A DNA stretch of 64,000 bases from Roseobacter sp. CCS2. Its GTDB lineage: Bacteria; Pseudomonadota; Alphaproteobacteria; Rhodobacterales; Rhodobacteraceae. A program made the position numbers and the translations under genes. The stretch covers positions 1 to 64,000 of the forward strand of contig NZ_AAYB01000006.1 in the NCBI RefSeq assembly GCF_000169435.1, written 5' to 3'. A model generated the notes under the pieces. The model made no database searches. It was not told where the DNA came from and saw only the letters and a program-made list of their open reading frames with translations. Positions 54,757 through 64,000 of the stretch are shown piece after piece. The number at the start of each line of letters is the position of its first letter. Position 1 is the stretch's first letter.

Positions 54757-55278
54757 CTAACGTGTGCCGTCACCTAGTTCAGCATCAATGCGCACGATGG
54801 CGTCGTCAGTGATGTTGGCCGCGCGGATCGAAAGCACCACATTACGCTGCTCTAAAACCAGCGCTGCATTACGTTCCAACATGATATTGGCAACAATCCC
54901 TTGCACTTGTTGTTCAAACTGCGAACGGGCTTCTGCGCTGGCCACCTGCAGTTCTACATTCTTGGCATCACGAACGCGGCGGACCTCTTGCACCTTTCTA
55001 TCAAAGGCATCCGCCTCTTCGCGGAACGCATCCAGCGCCATATCGGGACGGCGCACTGTCAGGCTGCGTTCTTCTAGCGTCAGGGATTCAACGATGCGGT
55101 CATTTTCGGCCTGTAATTCAGCAGCTTGCTGTGCAAGCTCTGACGCCAAGCGCTGCCCATAGAGTGTTTCGACAAAAAGCCGTTCACTATCAATGATCAG
55201 AACCGGCGGCGACGTTTGTTGGGCTGACGCCGGCAGCGCCAGAATCAACCAAACAAGGATCGCATGCAAGAACGCCAT
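54757..55278 (-). CDS. OmpH/Skp-like periplasmic chaperone
   Basis: 173 residues with a signal peptide (cleavage near ASA|QQ, residue 20) and a long charged, Q/E/R-rich coiled-coil segment (about 35-120), typical of the Skp/OmpH family that escorts outer-membrane proteins to BamA. The start overlaps the bamA stop by one base. lpxD, which often follows skp in proteobacteria, is not present here. Confidence 0.88.
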   Translation of the reverse strand: MAFLHAILVWLILALPASAQQTSPPVLIIDSERLFVETLYGQRLASELAQQAAELQAENDRIVESLTLEERSLTVRRPDMALDAFREEADAFDRKVQEVRRVRDAKNVELQVASAEARSQFEQQVQGIVANIMLERNAALVLEQRNVVLSIRAANITDDAIVRIDAELGDGTR

Positions 55279-57584
55279 CAGAAGCTCGTTGAGATTGTCA
55301 CATCAAAACTGCGCGTTTCATCACGATCCTGCACGTCAAGCGGTTCGGTAAAGTTGAACCGCAGCGGACCGATGGGTGTTGTCCAGAAAATCGACAGACC
55401 CGCGACAGAACGCGCGGTAAAATCATTCAGGATCACGTCCTGACCAAAGGTTTCGCCCACGTCCCAGACAGAACCGACATCAATGAATGCACCGCCAGAG
55501 ATACCGTATTCGCTGGGCAGGCCCAAGGGGAACTCGGTCTCAAGCCGCAGTACCGAAAACGCATTGCCGCCAAGAGCGTCGTCCGTGGCGTTATCGCGCG
55601 GGCCAATCCCGCCCGCCTCAAACCCGCGCATCAGGCGACTGCCAAGAAAGAAGCGATCCGTCACGCGGCTGTTGCCATCCTGATAGCTGAGCAAACCCGC
55701 CTCCAAGGTGGCGCGCAAAGTCACTTCCTCGTTAAGGATACTGGTTTCTGCGCCAGCTAGGGCTGTTGTCTTGATGAACTGCGTATCGCCAAATCCAAAT
55801 TCTTGGCCGAAACGCAACACGATCCCGACATCGGGGTTCAACCCGGTGCGGCGGTTGTCGTAGCTATAGGTATAGCCAAGGGCATTGGTCCAAACGCCGC
55901 CCGCCTCGGCCTCTTGCCGGATCACCTCGCTGGCGGATGAGGAAACATCGGACAAGTCGTTGTATTCCAATGCGTAAAACAATGAAAGTCGCCCCAACTC
56001 ACTCACCGGAAAGCTCATCGCGGGGCTGATCCGCAAGGTTTCGGTGTCGTAGAGCGCATTTTCATTGTCAGTTGTGCTATACGCCAAGTTAATCGAACCG
56101 CGCAGATCACGGCCCAGCAACTGCGGTTCTGTGAAACGAAAGCTAAAGCGCCGGTTTGATTCCGCGGTTGAAATGTCAAAGTCCAATGCCTGACCACGGC
56201 CCTGAAAATTGCTTTGCTGATAAGCCGCCACCAAGCTTACGCCGGTATCGGTGTTGAAATTCGCACCAAAAGTCAAAGTACCGGTCGGACCTTCGACCAC
56301 GTCCACATCAACAATACGTTGGTTAGCTGTTGTTCCAGGGCGTGTGCCGACATTCACATCTTGGAAAAACCCAAGCGCACGAATGCGGCGGGAACTTTCC
56401 CTGATCTCGCGGGGGTTAAGCGGATCACCTTCCACAGACCGGAACTGGTTGCGGATCACACGGTCAAGGGTGGTGCCGTTGCCTTCGATATCAATACGCT
56501 CGATAAAGACCCGCTCGCCCGGGACGAGCACGTAATTCACGTTCAGGCTTAGATCGCGGGGGTTGCGCGTAATCCGTGCTTCTGCCTCGACGAAACGGAT
56601 ACCGCGCTGTGCAGCCAAACGTTCGATCCGGGTGACATCATTATCGACGGATACGGGCGAATATGTTGCCCCCGTTCGCAGGCGCACGGCCTCTTCAAAT
56701 TGGGTCGGATCGACGCCACTGATCTCACTTGTGACCGTCGTGCTGGCAATCGAATACGGCTGCCCTTCACGCAGATTATACGTCACCAGATAAGCATCAC
56801 GTTCACGCGTCAGTGACACATCGACGTTCTGGATCACGAAATCAATAAAACCACGCGAGCGATAAAAATCAGTCAGCACTTCCCGGTCCTGCGCCACACG
56901 CTCTGGCGAGAACGTATCGCGACCCACCAAGGCACGGAAGATACCCGCCTCTTTGGTTTCCAGCACGCGACGCAAGCGCCCTTCGGAATAAGTGCGGTTT
57001 CCGATAAACGTGATGCGTTCAATTTCGGTAACCGCAGATTCGACGACTTCAAAAACAAGATCGACGCGGTTTTCAGACTGCGGAATAATCCGTGGTGTGA
57101 CGGTCGCGTTGATCCGGCCTTGCCGTGCATAGGCTTCTGTAATCGCGGCGGTATCAGCCTCGGCCTGCGCGGGCGTGAAAACCCGGCGGGGCTGTGATTG
57201 CACAAGGGACAACAATTCTGCATCGCGCAGACGTCTGTTGCCTTCGATGTTGATGCGGTTGATGGTCGGATATTCAACTACCCGGATCAGCAATGTGCGC
57301 CCTTGTGGCACCAGATCGACGCTTTCAAACAAACCGGATTCGCGAATGTTCTGCCCTGCGGCATTCAACGCGGCGGTTGATAACCCGGCACCGGGCTGCA
57401 ACCCGCCAAATGTCAGGATCGTCCTATCGGCGACACGCTGATTGCCTTCGACGTTAAAGGTATTGAACGCGAAATTCTGCGCGTTTGCAGCACCTGCCGC
57501 CAAAACCACAATGCACAGCGCCATCCAAATCGACCGCACGCTTGCACCAAACTGCGCGAAATTGCGCCCCACACCTGTCTTCAT
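55278..57584 (-). CDS. bamA: Outer membrane protein assembly factor BamA
   Basis: Core of the BAM complex that inserts beta-barrels in the outer membrane. The 768-residue protein has a signal peptide (cleavage near ANA|QN), five POTRA domains (about 38-440) and a 16-strand barrel ending FDVTISTSF. The conserved VRGFE-like loop appears as LMRGFEAGG and the plug region as GPLRFNFTEPL. Standard length for alphaproteobacteria; upstream lies rseP with a 104-base gap. Confidence 0.96.
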   Translation of the reverse strand: MKTGVGRNFAQFGASVRSIWMALCIVVLAAGAANAQNFAFNTFNVEGNQRVADRTILTFGGLQPGAGLSTAALNAAGQNIRESGLFESVDLVPQGRTLLIRVVEYPTINRINIEGNRRLRDAELLSLVQSQPRRVFTPAQAEADTAAITEAYARQGRINATVTPRIIPQSENRVDLVFEVVESAVTEIERITFIGNRTYSEGRLRRVLETKEAGIFRALVGRDTFSPERVAQDREVLTDFYRSRGFIDFVIQNVDVSLTRERDAYLVTYNLREGQPYSIASTTVTSEISGVDPTQFEEAVRLRTGATYSPVSVDNDVTRIERLAAQRGIRFVEAEARITRNPRDLSLNVNYVLVPGERVFIERIDIEGNGTTLDRVIRNQFRSVEGDPLNPREIRESSRRIRALGFFQDVNVGTRPGTTANQRIVDVDVVEGPTGTLTFGANFNTDTGVSLVAAYQQSNFQGRGQALDFDISTAESNRRFSFRFTEPQLLGRDLRGSINLAYSTTDNENALYDTETLRISPAMSFPVSELGRLSLFYALEYNDLSDVSSSASEVIRQEAEAGGVWTNALGYTYSYDNRRTGLNPDVGIVLRFGQEFGFGDTQFIKTTALAGAETSILNEEVTLRATLEAGLLSYQDGNSRVTDRFFLGSRLMRGFEAGGIGPRDNATDDALGGNAFSVLRLETEFPLGLPSEYGISGGAFIDVGSVWDVGETFGQDVILNDFTARSVAGLSIFWTTPIGPLRFNFTEPLDVQDRDETRSFDVTISTSF

Positions 57585-57688
57585 TTTGACCGCCCGTGTT
57601 TATACCACCGTTGCGCATTTGAGTATCGGCAATGCGCGGGGATGTCAAAAAGACTGACGGTCTATTTTACCCTAGCGTCAATCTTATT

Positions 57689-59023
57689 TTACGGGCATAG
57701 AATTGTGTCATTCAGGATCGTGAACATCATCAACGACAGGATCAAAGACAGGCCCACAAACATAAAGACCTGCACCGCCCGGTCGCTAGGTTTGCGCCGC
57801 GTGACCGCCTCGTAGGCATAAAAGACAAGGTGACCACCATCCAAAACGGGAATCGGAAACAAATTTATCAGTCCAACCGCAGCCGATAACGCGCCGATAA
57901 ACCAGATAAAGCTTTGCGCGCCCTGCTCTGCCATCGACCCGCTGGTTTCCGCGATCCCGACAGGTCCTGACAGGTTACAGGTTGAAATCTGACCGAACAA
58001 AATATGCTGCATCGCTGACAATGATGTGGTGACCGTATTCCACAGCCCTTCTGCACCCAGCCGGGTCGCCTCTACCACACCGACGCTGACTGTTTCTTCG
58101 TCAAAAAAGATTGTGCCGGTGATCCCAATCAACCAACGGGTTTCAAAGCCACCCTCCGGCGTTGGCAGATCAACGCGGCGCGGCGCGATTGTCTTGGTCA
58201 GCGTTTCACCATCGCGCCAGATTTCAAATTCCAGCGGCGCACCATCTGCGGCCAGAACAACCTCTTGCACCTGCGTGAACGCAAAAATGGTGTCCCCGTT
58301 GATCGCGGTGATCACATCATTGATCTTGATATCAGCATCATCCGCGGCCGACCGTGGACTGACACTCGCAACAGCCGCCGGGAAATAATACGGGCCCTTA
58401 ATTGTCAGTTCGTCACCATCGCGCAGCACGGTGTAGTCCAGCCGCTCTTGCAGCGGCACGAAATCTGACATTTGCCCTTCGCGGTCAGGATCGTTGAACA
58501 GCACCCCTTCGACGGCAACCATGACGTCCCCCTGGCGCAGATCAGATGCATAGCTGGCAGGCAATGGTCGCGGCTCACCAAAGGTAAGTGGTTCTGCCGA
58601 CCGGCCCTGATACATGATCGAGCCTGCAAAGATCGCAATCGCCAGAACAAAGTTAAAAACCGGGCCTGCGGCAACTGTTGCCGTCCGCGCCCAAAGTGGC
58701 GCACCCATCATTGTGCGGCGCATATCTACCTCGGACACGGCACCATCACTGCCGACACTGGCCGCGTTCGCATCGCCCATGAACTTGACGTAGCCACCCA
58801 AAGGCAGTGCTGCGATCTGCCATTTGGTGCCGCGCTTATCCATGCGGCTGTAGATCACGGGCCCAAAACCAAGCGAAAACACATCCGCGTGGATGCCGCA
58901 CCAACGCCCGACGATGTAATGCCCATATTCATGAATCGCCACGATCACCGACAGCGCGACCACAAAGGCCACGATCATAAAGGCGAAATTGCCGAACATC
59001 GGCACAAACTGCATCAGATCCAA
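57689..59023 (-). CDS. rseP: RIP metalloprotease RseP
   Basis: Inner-membrane site-2 protease that cleaves anti-sigma factors and remnant signal peptides. The 444-residue protein has HEYGH at 31-35 (zinc site), PDZ-like domain(s) between about 120 and 315, and LFPIPVLDGGHLVFY near 385 carrying the third zinc ligand. It lies 4 bases after dxr. Confidence 0.95.
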   Translation of the reverse strand: MDLMQFVPMFGNFAFMIVAFVVALSVIVAIHEYGHYIVGRWCGIHADVFSLGFGPVIYSRMDKRGTKWQIAALPLGGYVKFMGDANAASVGSDGAVSEVDMRRTMMGAPLWARTATVAAGPVFNFVLAIAIFAGSIMYQGRSAEPLTFGEPRPLPASYASDLRQGDVMVAVEGVLFNDPDREGQMSDFVPLQERLDYTVLRDGDELTIKGPYYFPAAVASVSPRSAADDADIKINDVITAINGDTIFAFTQVQEVVLAADGAPLEFEIWRDGETLTKTIAPRRVDLPTPEGGFETRWLIGITGTIFFDEETVSVGVVEATRLGAEGLWNTVTTSLSAMQHILFGQISTCNLSGPVGIAETSGSMAEQGAQSFIWFIGALSAAVGLINLFPIPVLDGGHLVFYAYEAVTRRKPSDRAVQVFMFVGLSLILSLMMFTILNDTILCP

Positions 59024-59027
59024 AGCG

Positions 59028-60200
59028 TTATCCCAATTGGCTAAAGGTTTCGGCGGCGTAAATGCGCGCCACCCTGTCTGTCTCTAATACGGTATCTAGG
59101 GTGATCTGCGCGTTTTGCAGCCCACCTTGTGATGACATTTTGTCGAGCGTCCTAGAAACCACCCGCGACATATCCAAGAACCCGATGTCACCGGCGATAA
59201 ACCCATCCAATGCGCGTTCTTTGGCGGCATTAAACACGGCACCCGATAAACCGCCCTCTTCCATAACCCGTTTGGCGATGCCAAGGGCGGGATAGCGCGC
59301 GTTGTCAGGCGCTTCAAATGTCAGGCGCCCGATCTTGGCCAGATCAAGCCGTTCGACAGGCAGCGTCTTGCGTTCTGGCCAATGCAGCGCATACCCGATC
59401 GCATGACGCATATCAGGCGGGCCGACATGCGCCATCAAGGCACCATCGTTAAAGCCCACCATCGCGTGGATCAGGCTTTCGCGATGCACAAGCACCTCGA
59501 TCATATCAGGCGGAACGTTGAAAAACTCTTTTGTTTCAATTAGTTCCATGGCCTTGTTGAACATCGACGCGCTATCAATCGTGATCCGCTGCCCCATATC
59601 CCAGTTGGGATGGCTTGATGCCTCGGCCAAGGTTGCGGTCGCCAGTTTTTCAATAGGCCAATCGCGGAACGCACCACCGCTAGCGGTAATGATGACGCGT
59701 TCAACCGCGGCCATATGTTCGCCCACAAGGGCCTGAAACACCGCCGAATGTTCACTATCGACCGGCAATACCGTCGCGCCATGCGCTTTGGCGCGGCCCA
59801 ACAAAAGCGGGCCTGCGGTCACAAGCGATTCCTTGTTGGCCAATGCAAGCGTCGTGCCGTGCGACAAAGCCTCTAACCCCGGCACCAGCCCGGCCGCGCC
59901 GACAATCGCTGACAAGGCCCAATCCACCGGACGCGCAGCCGCCTGTGCAATCGCATCCGGCCCAGCGGCAACCTCTACATCCGTATCAGCGAGCAAGTCT
60001 TTCAGATCGTTGTAACATTCAGGATAGCAGGTCACAGCCAAATCGGCATTCAACCGGCGCGCATCAGCGGCCAGTTGCGCCAGGTTACGCCCCCCCGTCA
60101 GTGCCACGACATCATAGGCGTCATGGTCCCGCGCCACCAGATCAAGCGCACTTTGCCCGACAGACCCTGTCGCCCCGAAAACCGTGATCCGTCTCACCAA
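59028..60200 (-). CDS. dxr: 1-deoxy-D-xylulose 5-phosphate reductoisomerase
   Basis: Committed step of the MEP isoprenoid pathway, NADPH-dependent. The 390-residue protein has the N-terminal GATGSVGQSALDLV, LANKESLVTAG, VDSEHSAVFQAL and TASGGAFRDWP motifs, all diagnostic. Its start overlaps the cdsA stop by seven bases. Confidence 0.97.
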   Translation of the reverse strand: MVRRITVFGATGSVGQSALDLVARDHDAYDVVALTGGRNLAQLAADARRLNADLAVTCYPECYNDLKDLLADTDVEVAAGPDAIAQAAARPVDWALSAIVGAAGLVPGLEALSHGTTLALANKESLVTAGPLLLGRAKAHGATVLPVDSEHSAVFQALVGEHMAAVERVIITASGGAFRDWPIEKLATATLAEASSHPNWDMGQRITIDSASMFNKAMELIETKEFFNVPPDMIEVLVHRESLIHAMVGFNDGALMAHVGPPDMRHAIGYALHWPERKTLPVERLDLAKIGRLTFEAPDNARYPALGIAKRVMEEGGLSGAVFNAAKERALDGFIAGDIGFLDMSRVVSRTLDKMSSQGGLQNAQITLDTVLETDRVARIYAAETFSQLG

Positions 60201-60997
60201 ACGACCCCGGGCACATCAGCGATATCAGCGACAATAATTAGGAAAAGCGACGCCCCCAACAGTGCGTCAAACCGATCAAACAACCCACCATGGCCAGGGA
60301 TCAGGGTTGAGCTGTCTTTGACACCCATGCGCCGTTTCAACGCGCTTTCTGCGATATCACCCATCTGGCCAGCAAAGCTAAGCACCATAGAAATCAGGAT
60401 GATCCAGACACCGGCGTTTGTGAAAAGTGTGAACACAAAACCAACCAAAGCGGCGCCAACCCAGCCGGCAACTGTGCCGCTCCAGGTTTTTTTGGGGCTG
60501 ATCTTGGGCCAGAACTTTGGACCACCAAAGGCCTTGCCAGCGAAATACCCAAAGATATCGGTCACAATCACAACAGACATCAGCCACAACAGCCAAAAGA
60601 ACCCGAAATCCATGCGAAAATGCACCAAGCCCCAGCCGGCCAGCTGAATGCCCAGAGCGAAGATAAAGAACGTCTTTATCTCTGTTTTAAGTTGCGTCAC
60701 CCCAATCACTGGCACGATCAAGAACAACAGCAACCCCAAGGCAGAGTCTTCGGCCAATTGCCCCGACATGACTGATGCCACCAACGCGGCAAGAAGCATG
60801 CCTTTGGTTGGTTCGTCGGGGCGGATCATCATCCACAATTCCCAGACCATCACTGCGGTGACGAAAACCACCATCATCTGAAACCAGACGCCACCAAGGA
60901 TCACGCCGATTGCACCCACAAACACCATGGCAGCGCTTGAGATCAGGCGCACCGTCAGGTCGTCCCATTTTGCAGGTGGTGGTACGGGGGTATTCAT
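60194..60997 (-). CDS. cdsA: Phosphatidate cytidylyltransferase
   Basis: Membrane enzyme making CDP-diacylglycerol for phospholipid synthesis. 267 residues with about seven hydrophobic helices; the C-terminal signature begins KFWPKISPKKTWSGTVAGW and continues GDIAESALKRRMGVKDSSTLIPGHGG. The start is two bases after the uppS stop. Confidence 0.95.
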   Translation of the reverse strand: MNTPVPPPAKWDDLTVRLISSAAMVFVGAIGVILGGVWFQMMVVFVTAVMVWELWMMIRPDEPTKGMLLAALVASVMSGQLAEDSALGLLLFLIVPVIGVTQLKTEIKTFFIFALGIQLAGWGLVHFRMDFGFFWLLWLMSVVIVTDIFGYFAGKAFGGPKFWPKISPKKTWSGTVAGWVGAALVGFVFTLFTNAGVWIILISMVLSFAGQMGDIAESALKRRMGVKDSSTLIPGHGGLFDRFDALLGASLFLIIVADIADVPGVVW

Positions 60998-60999
60998 CG

Positions 61000-61725
61000 T
61001 CAGGCTCGCACTGCTCCGAAACGACGTTCGCGCGTGCCATAGCTTTTCAGCACTTTTGCAAACTCCGCCGCCGTAAAGTCAGGCCAGAGCGTGTCAACGA
61101 ATTCGTACTCGGCATAGGCTGATTGCCATAACAGAAAGTTGGAAATACGCGCTTCGCCACTTGTGCGGATCACCAAATCGGGGTCAGGCAGCACATGGGT
61201 ATCAAGGAAACCGGCAAGAGTTTCGGCATCAACATCTTCATGGGTCAAACGCCCCTGTTCAACCTCATAGGCCAGACGTTTGGCCGCGCGCGTCACCTCA
61301 TCCCGACCACCATAGTTCAGGGCAACGGTCAGGTGAACGCGGTCATTATCGGCGGTGCGCAACTCCAACTCGTCCATCAGCGACACCAGTTTATCATCAA
61401 GACGGATACGATCACCGATAAAGCGCACACAAACACCGCTTTCATGCAGCTCTTTCGCTTCACGCTCTAGATAACGCCGGAACAGCGCCATTAGTCCGGC
61501 AACTTCACTTTGGGTGCGCTTCCAGTTTTCGGTCGAAAAGGCAAAGATCGTCAGATACTTCACACCCAATTCGGGGCATGCTGTCAGCACATCGCGAACG
61601 CGCCGTGCGCCGGCATGATGGCCAAACAGGCGCGGACGTCCGCGTTGTTGGGCCCAACGTCCATTGCCGTCCATAATAATGGCAACGTGGCCCGGTGTGG
61701 TCTTGGCGTCTGCGTCTTTGGGCAT
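61000..61725 (-). CDS. uppS: Undecaprenyl diphosphate synthase
   Basis: Cis-prenyltransferase producing the lipid carrier for cell wall and polysaccharide synthesis. The 241-residue protein starts GHVAIIMDGNGRWA (about 12-25), with LTIFAFSTENW and a C-terminal RTSGEARISNFLLWQSAYAE block, all diagnostic. A 21-base gap separates it from frr. Confidence 0.96.
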   Translation of the reverse strand: MPKDADAKTTPGHVAIIMDGNGRWAQQRGRPRLFGHHAGARRVRDVLTACPELGVKYLTIFAFSTENWKRTQSEVAGLMALFRRYLEREAKELHESGVCVRFIGDRIRLDDKLVSLMDELELRTADNDRVHLTVALNYGGRDEVTRAAKRLAYEVEQGRLTHEDVDAETLAGFLDTHVLPDPDLVIRTSGEARISNFLLWQSAYAEYEFVDTLWPDFTAAEFAKVLKSYGTRERRFGAVRA

Positions 61726-61746
61726 GGGTGCCCTTTCCTGCTTGGC

Positions 61747-62310
61747 TTAGACCTGCATGATCTCTGCTTGTTTGCTCTCAATCGTTTCGTCAACGATTTT
61801 GATATGGGCGTCGGTCACTTCCTGTACCGTGCTTTCCCAGAACTTTTGGTCATCCTCGGACAGACCGTCGGTCTTGGCCTTCTTGATCTTGTCCATCCCG
61901 TCGCGACGCAGATTGCGGATCGAGACACGCGCGCTTTCACCATATTGCCCTGCAACTTTGGTCAATTCGCGGCGGCGTTCCTCGTTCAGTTCCGGGATCG
62001 GCAGCATGATGATCGTACCGTTGAGTTGAGGATTGATCCCTAACCCGCTTTCACGAATAGCTTTTTCAACTTTTCCGACCAGACCTTTGTCCCAGACATT
62101 GATCGTGACCATCCGCGGCTCTGGCACGTTGACGGTGCCAACCTGGTTGATGGGCGTCATGGATCCATAGGCATCCACCATCACCGGTTCCAGCATGGAC
62201 CCAGATGCGCGGCCGGTTCGCAAAGACGCAAGTTCAACCCGCAGGTTTGCAATAGCGCCTTCCATGCGGCGGGTCAGATCATCGGTATCAAGTTCAAAAT
62301 CGTCAGACAT
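61747..62310 (-). CDS. frr: Ribosome recycling factor
   Basis: Releases ribosomes from mRNA with EF-G. From ATG 62310 ([12 protein letters not shown]) the protein has 187 residues, the usual length; the frame to 62331 adds [38 protein letters not shown] and [22 protein letters not shown] are characteristic. Confidence 0.96.
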   Translation of the reverse strand: MSDDFELDTDDLTRRMEGAIANLRVELASLRTGRASGSMLEPVMVDAYGSMTPINQVGTVNVPEPRMVTINVWDKGLVGKVEKAIRESGLGINPQLNGTIIMLPIPELNEERRRELTKVAGQYGESARVSIRNLRRDGMDKIKKAKTDGLSEDDQKFWESTVQEVTDAHIKIVDETIESKQAEIMQV

Positions 62311-62475
62311 ATTCTCTTTGCTCTTCCTCACCGCGATGAACCACGGTTTTCCCCGTTTTAGGCCATAGGGTTAACAATGTATAGTCGGGCAAATCTTAAT
62401 GAGTCATGCAGATAATATGCAGAAACGCATTGCTGGGCTATAAGCGCCAGTATCGCAGCTGACGTGCCCTGATGT

Positions 62476-63201
62476 TCAGTCTTTCACGATTGTATACGTG
62501 CCCTCACCCGCCAAGATGCCTTGGAAACCACCCGGTTCATCCAGTGAAAAGACGATAATCGGCAGATCATTGTCGCGGGCCAATGCGATGGCGCTGGCAT
62601 CCATCACACCCAGATGCTTTTGCAGGACCTCATCATAAGACACCGTGTCATACCGCACGGCATCGGCATGTTTGGCGGGGTCTTTGTCGTAGACACCGTC
62701 AACCTTGGTGCCTTTAAAGATCGCTTCGCAGTTCATTTCACTGGCACGCAGCGTGGCGGCGGTATCGGTCGTGAAATACGGGTTGCCGGTGCCTGCTGCA
62801 AAGATACAAACCCGCTTTTTCTCAAGGTGACGTACGGCGCGGCGACGGATATAGGGTTCAGCCACTTCGTTCATTGTGATGGCTGAAATAACACGGGTAT
62901 GAATACCCAGTTCTTCCAAGGCCGACTGTACGGCCAATGCGTTCATCACCGTGGCCAGCATGCCCATATAATCGGCAGTTGTTCGCTCCATCCCTTGGGC
63001 AGAGCCTTGCAAGCCGCGAAAGATGTTGCCGCCGCCGATCACCATGCAAATCTCAACCCCAAGATCGTGGACCGATTTCACTTCGCGGGCGACACGTTGC
63101 ACTGTCGGCGGGTGCAAACCGAATGAGGTGTCCCCCATCAGCGCCTCCCCCGAGATTTTGAGCATGACACGTTTATATGCTGTTTTCTCAGTCGCGCTCA
63201 T
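62476..63201 (-). CDS. pyrH: UMP kinase
   Basis: Phosphorylates UMP to UDP. The 241-residue protein has [10 protein letters not shown] near the start, [25 protein letters not shown] and [19 protein letters not shown] motifs. It heads the pyrH-frr-uppS-cdsA-dxr-rseP-bamA series. A 165-base gap to frr holds no gene I can support. Confidence 0.96.
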   Translation of the reverse strand: MSATEKTAYKRVMLKISGEALMGDTSFGLHPPTVQRVAREVKSVHDLGVEICMVIGGGNIFRGLQGSAQGMERTTADYMGMLATVMNALAVQSALEELGIHTRVISAITMNEVAEPYIRRRAVRHLEKKRVCIFAAGTGNPYFTTDTAATLRASEMNCEAIFKGTKVDGVYDKDPAKHADAVRYDTVSYDEVLQKHLGVMDASAIALARDNDLPIIVFSLDEPGGFQGILAGEGTYTIVKD

Positions 63202-63337
63202 GGCCCACCCTTTTGTATATATGAATTACGGCGCAATCTGTCTCAAATTGGTAATAGTTTCAATGCCACAATCGCCACAAACGGTCGGTTCGGCGTTGAC
63301 CAGTACGAATGCCGCGCCCTATGGTCGCCGCAGCAGA

Positions 63338-63353
63338 TTAACGAATTTTTAAC
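63338..63353 (+). promoter_or_regulatory. CtrA box upstream of the lipoprotein gene
   Basis: TTAACGAATTTTTAAC is a perfect TTAA-N7-TTAAC match, 43 bases before the lipoprotein ATG and about 137 bases from the divergent pyrH start. Confidence 0.6.
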
Positions 63354-63395
63354 CATTGCGCATCGCGCGCCAGATACCAGACCGAAGGAACGACC

Positions 63396-64000
63396 ATGAA
63401 TCGCGTGACAAAGACATCTCTTCTTCTAATTGGCACTATTGGCCTGGCCGGATGTGACGGCGCGTCCGAGGCTTTCGAATTTGACCCAACCTTCAATTCC
63501 TTTGCAGAGATTAATGCAGCCCTTGCACCTGATGTTTCAGCGGCCGCAGAAAAAGACGGCACGTTGACCAGCTTTGCCAACAGCAACATCTCTGACAGCG
63601 ATGACTTTGACACGTTGACCACCGGATCCGTGACCTACAATGGCGCGATCATCGCAGAACAGACCAGTGATGCGGGCACGTTGATTGGGCAACTGCAAAT
63701 CACCGCCGACCTAGACACAAATGCCCTTGATGGCATCGCAGGCAACTTCTTTCACAGCGAAGATGGCGAAGTCGGCGGTCGGATGTTCGGCAGTTCAACG
63801 TTCACACAGGATGTCGGCAGCGACGGCGACCACTTTGAAATGCAGCTATCAGGTAACCTGGAGCAAGGTGGAACCGCGTTTGATGCAACTGTCGATCTGA
63901 CTGGTAATTTCTTTAATGATGGCGATTCCGTTGGTCAGGTTGCCGGTGATGCCGATTTCGAATTCGCCGGAGGTGGGCCAGAGTATGAACAAGGTGCCTT
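63396..64000 (+). CDS. Lipoprotein, partial, beta-rich (transferrin-binding-protein-like)
   Basis: Open reading frame to the window edge, so only about 201 residues are visible. The N terminus MNRVTKTSLLLIGTIGLAGC with Cys20 is a lipoprotein signal and lipobox (LAGC). The following part is Asp/Gly-rich and beta-rich, with repeated elements such as GQLQITADLDTNALDGIAGNFF and FDATVDLTGNFFNDGD, which suggest a beta-barrel of the transferrin-binding-protein-B-like type. The identity is unproven. GAAGGAACG precedes the ATG. Confidence 0.75.
   Translation, partial: MNRVTKTSLLLIGTIGLAGCDGASEAFEFDPTFNSFAEINAALAPDVSAAAEKDGTLTSFANSNISDSDDFDTLTTGSVTYNGAIIAEQTSDAGTLIGQLQITADLDTNALDGIAGNFFHSEDGEVGGRMFGSSTFTQDVGSDGDHFEMQLSGNLEQGGTAFDATVDLTGNFFNDGDSVGQVAGDADFEFAGGGPEYEQGA

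Noticed and set aside
1..64000. CRISPR array, tRNA, rRNA or insertion sequence
   Set aside because: No regularly spaced repeats, cloverleaf-like genes, ribosomal RNA segments or transposase genes with terminal repeats were seen when reading the window.

Overview
The window looks like chromosomal DNA of an alphaproteobacterium of the order Rhodobacterales (Roseobacter-type). This rests on the fused ispDF gene, class II DAHP synthase, the dusB-ntrB-ntrC-ntrY-ntrX-trkA-trkH-hfq-hflX run, a PstA with a long N-terminal domain, paired DUF6456 and DUF6477 genes, and several TTAA-N7-TTAA(C) CtrA-type sites. Coding density is high, genes often overlap by 1 or 4 bases, and I see no rRNA, tRNA, insertion sequence or CRISPR array.

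Layout. 34-7021 (minus): Pho regulon phoR-pstS-pstC-pstA-pstB-phoU-phoB, with a three-repeat Pho box between phoR and pstS. 7185-11839: a small conserved protein, a gamma-carbonic-anhydrase-like protein, gmk, yicC, a PAS-domain protein behind a palindromic CtrA-type promoter, and class II aroG. 12028-14715: a GlxA-type AraC regulator and a DUF1963 protein. 14865-23766 (plus): a branched-chain-amino-acid-type ABC importer whose operon also holds three small exported or membrane proteins and ends in a membrane-anchored penicillin-acylase-family hydrolase. 23767-24487: an AT-rich, poorly annotated patch with one small ORF. 24488-36222 (minus): hflX, hfq, trkH, trkA, ntrX, ntrY, ntrC, ntrB and dusB. 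36408-40819: ispDF, pgpA, cinA, a RatA/COQ10-type protein, hpt, a tiny membrane protein and lipA. 40926-42592: a DUF6456 protein resembling the gene-transfer-agent activator GafA, divergent from a DUF6477 gene. 42589-51470: an MttB-family protein, an EEP-fold hydrolase, guaA, an FkbM methyltransferase, a zinc-peptidase-like protein with a broken active site, two EamA transporters and an outer-membrane beta-barrel. 51411-63201 (minus): the envelope cluster pyrH-frr-uppS-cdsA-dxr-rseP-bamA-ompH-fabZ-lpxA-lpxI-lpxB. 63396-64000: the start of a lipoprotein that runs off the end.

Functional picture. Most genes are housekeeping: phosphate and nitrogen sensing, potassium uptake, isoprenoid, phospholipid and lipid A synthesis, outer-membrane assembly, and nucleotide salvage and synthesis. 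The less ordinary parts are (i) a GafA-like gene plus a set of CtrA-type promoter sites that could tie this region to cell-cycle, motility or GTA control, (ii) the accessory-rich importer/acylase operon, (iii) a PhoR with no membrane segment, and (iv) NtrC and NtrX proteins lacking the sigma54-contacting GAFTGA loop. No wholly new multigene defence or mobile system is evident.
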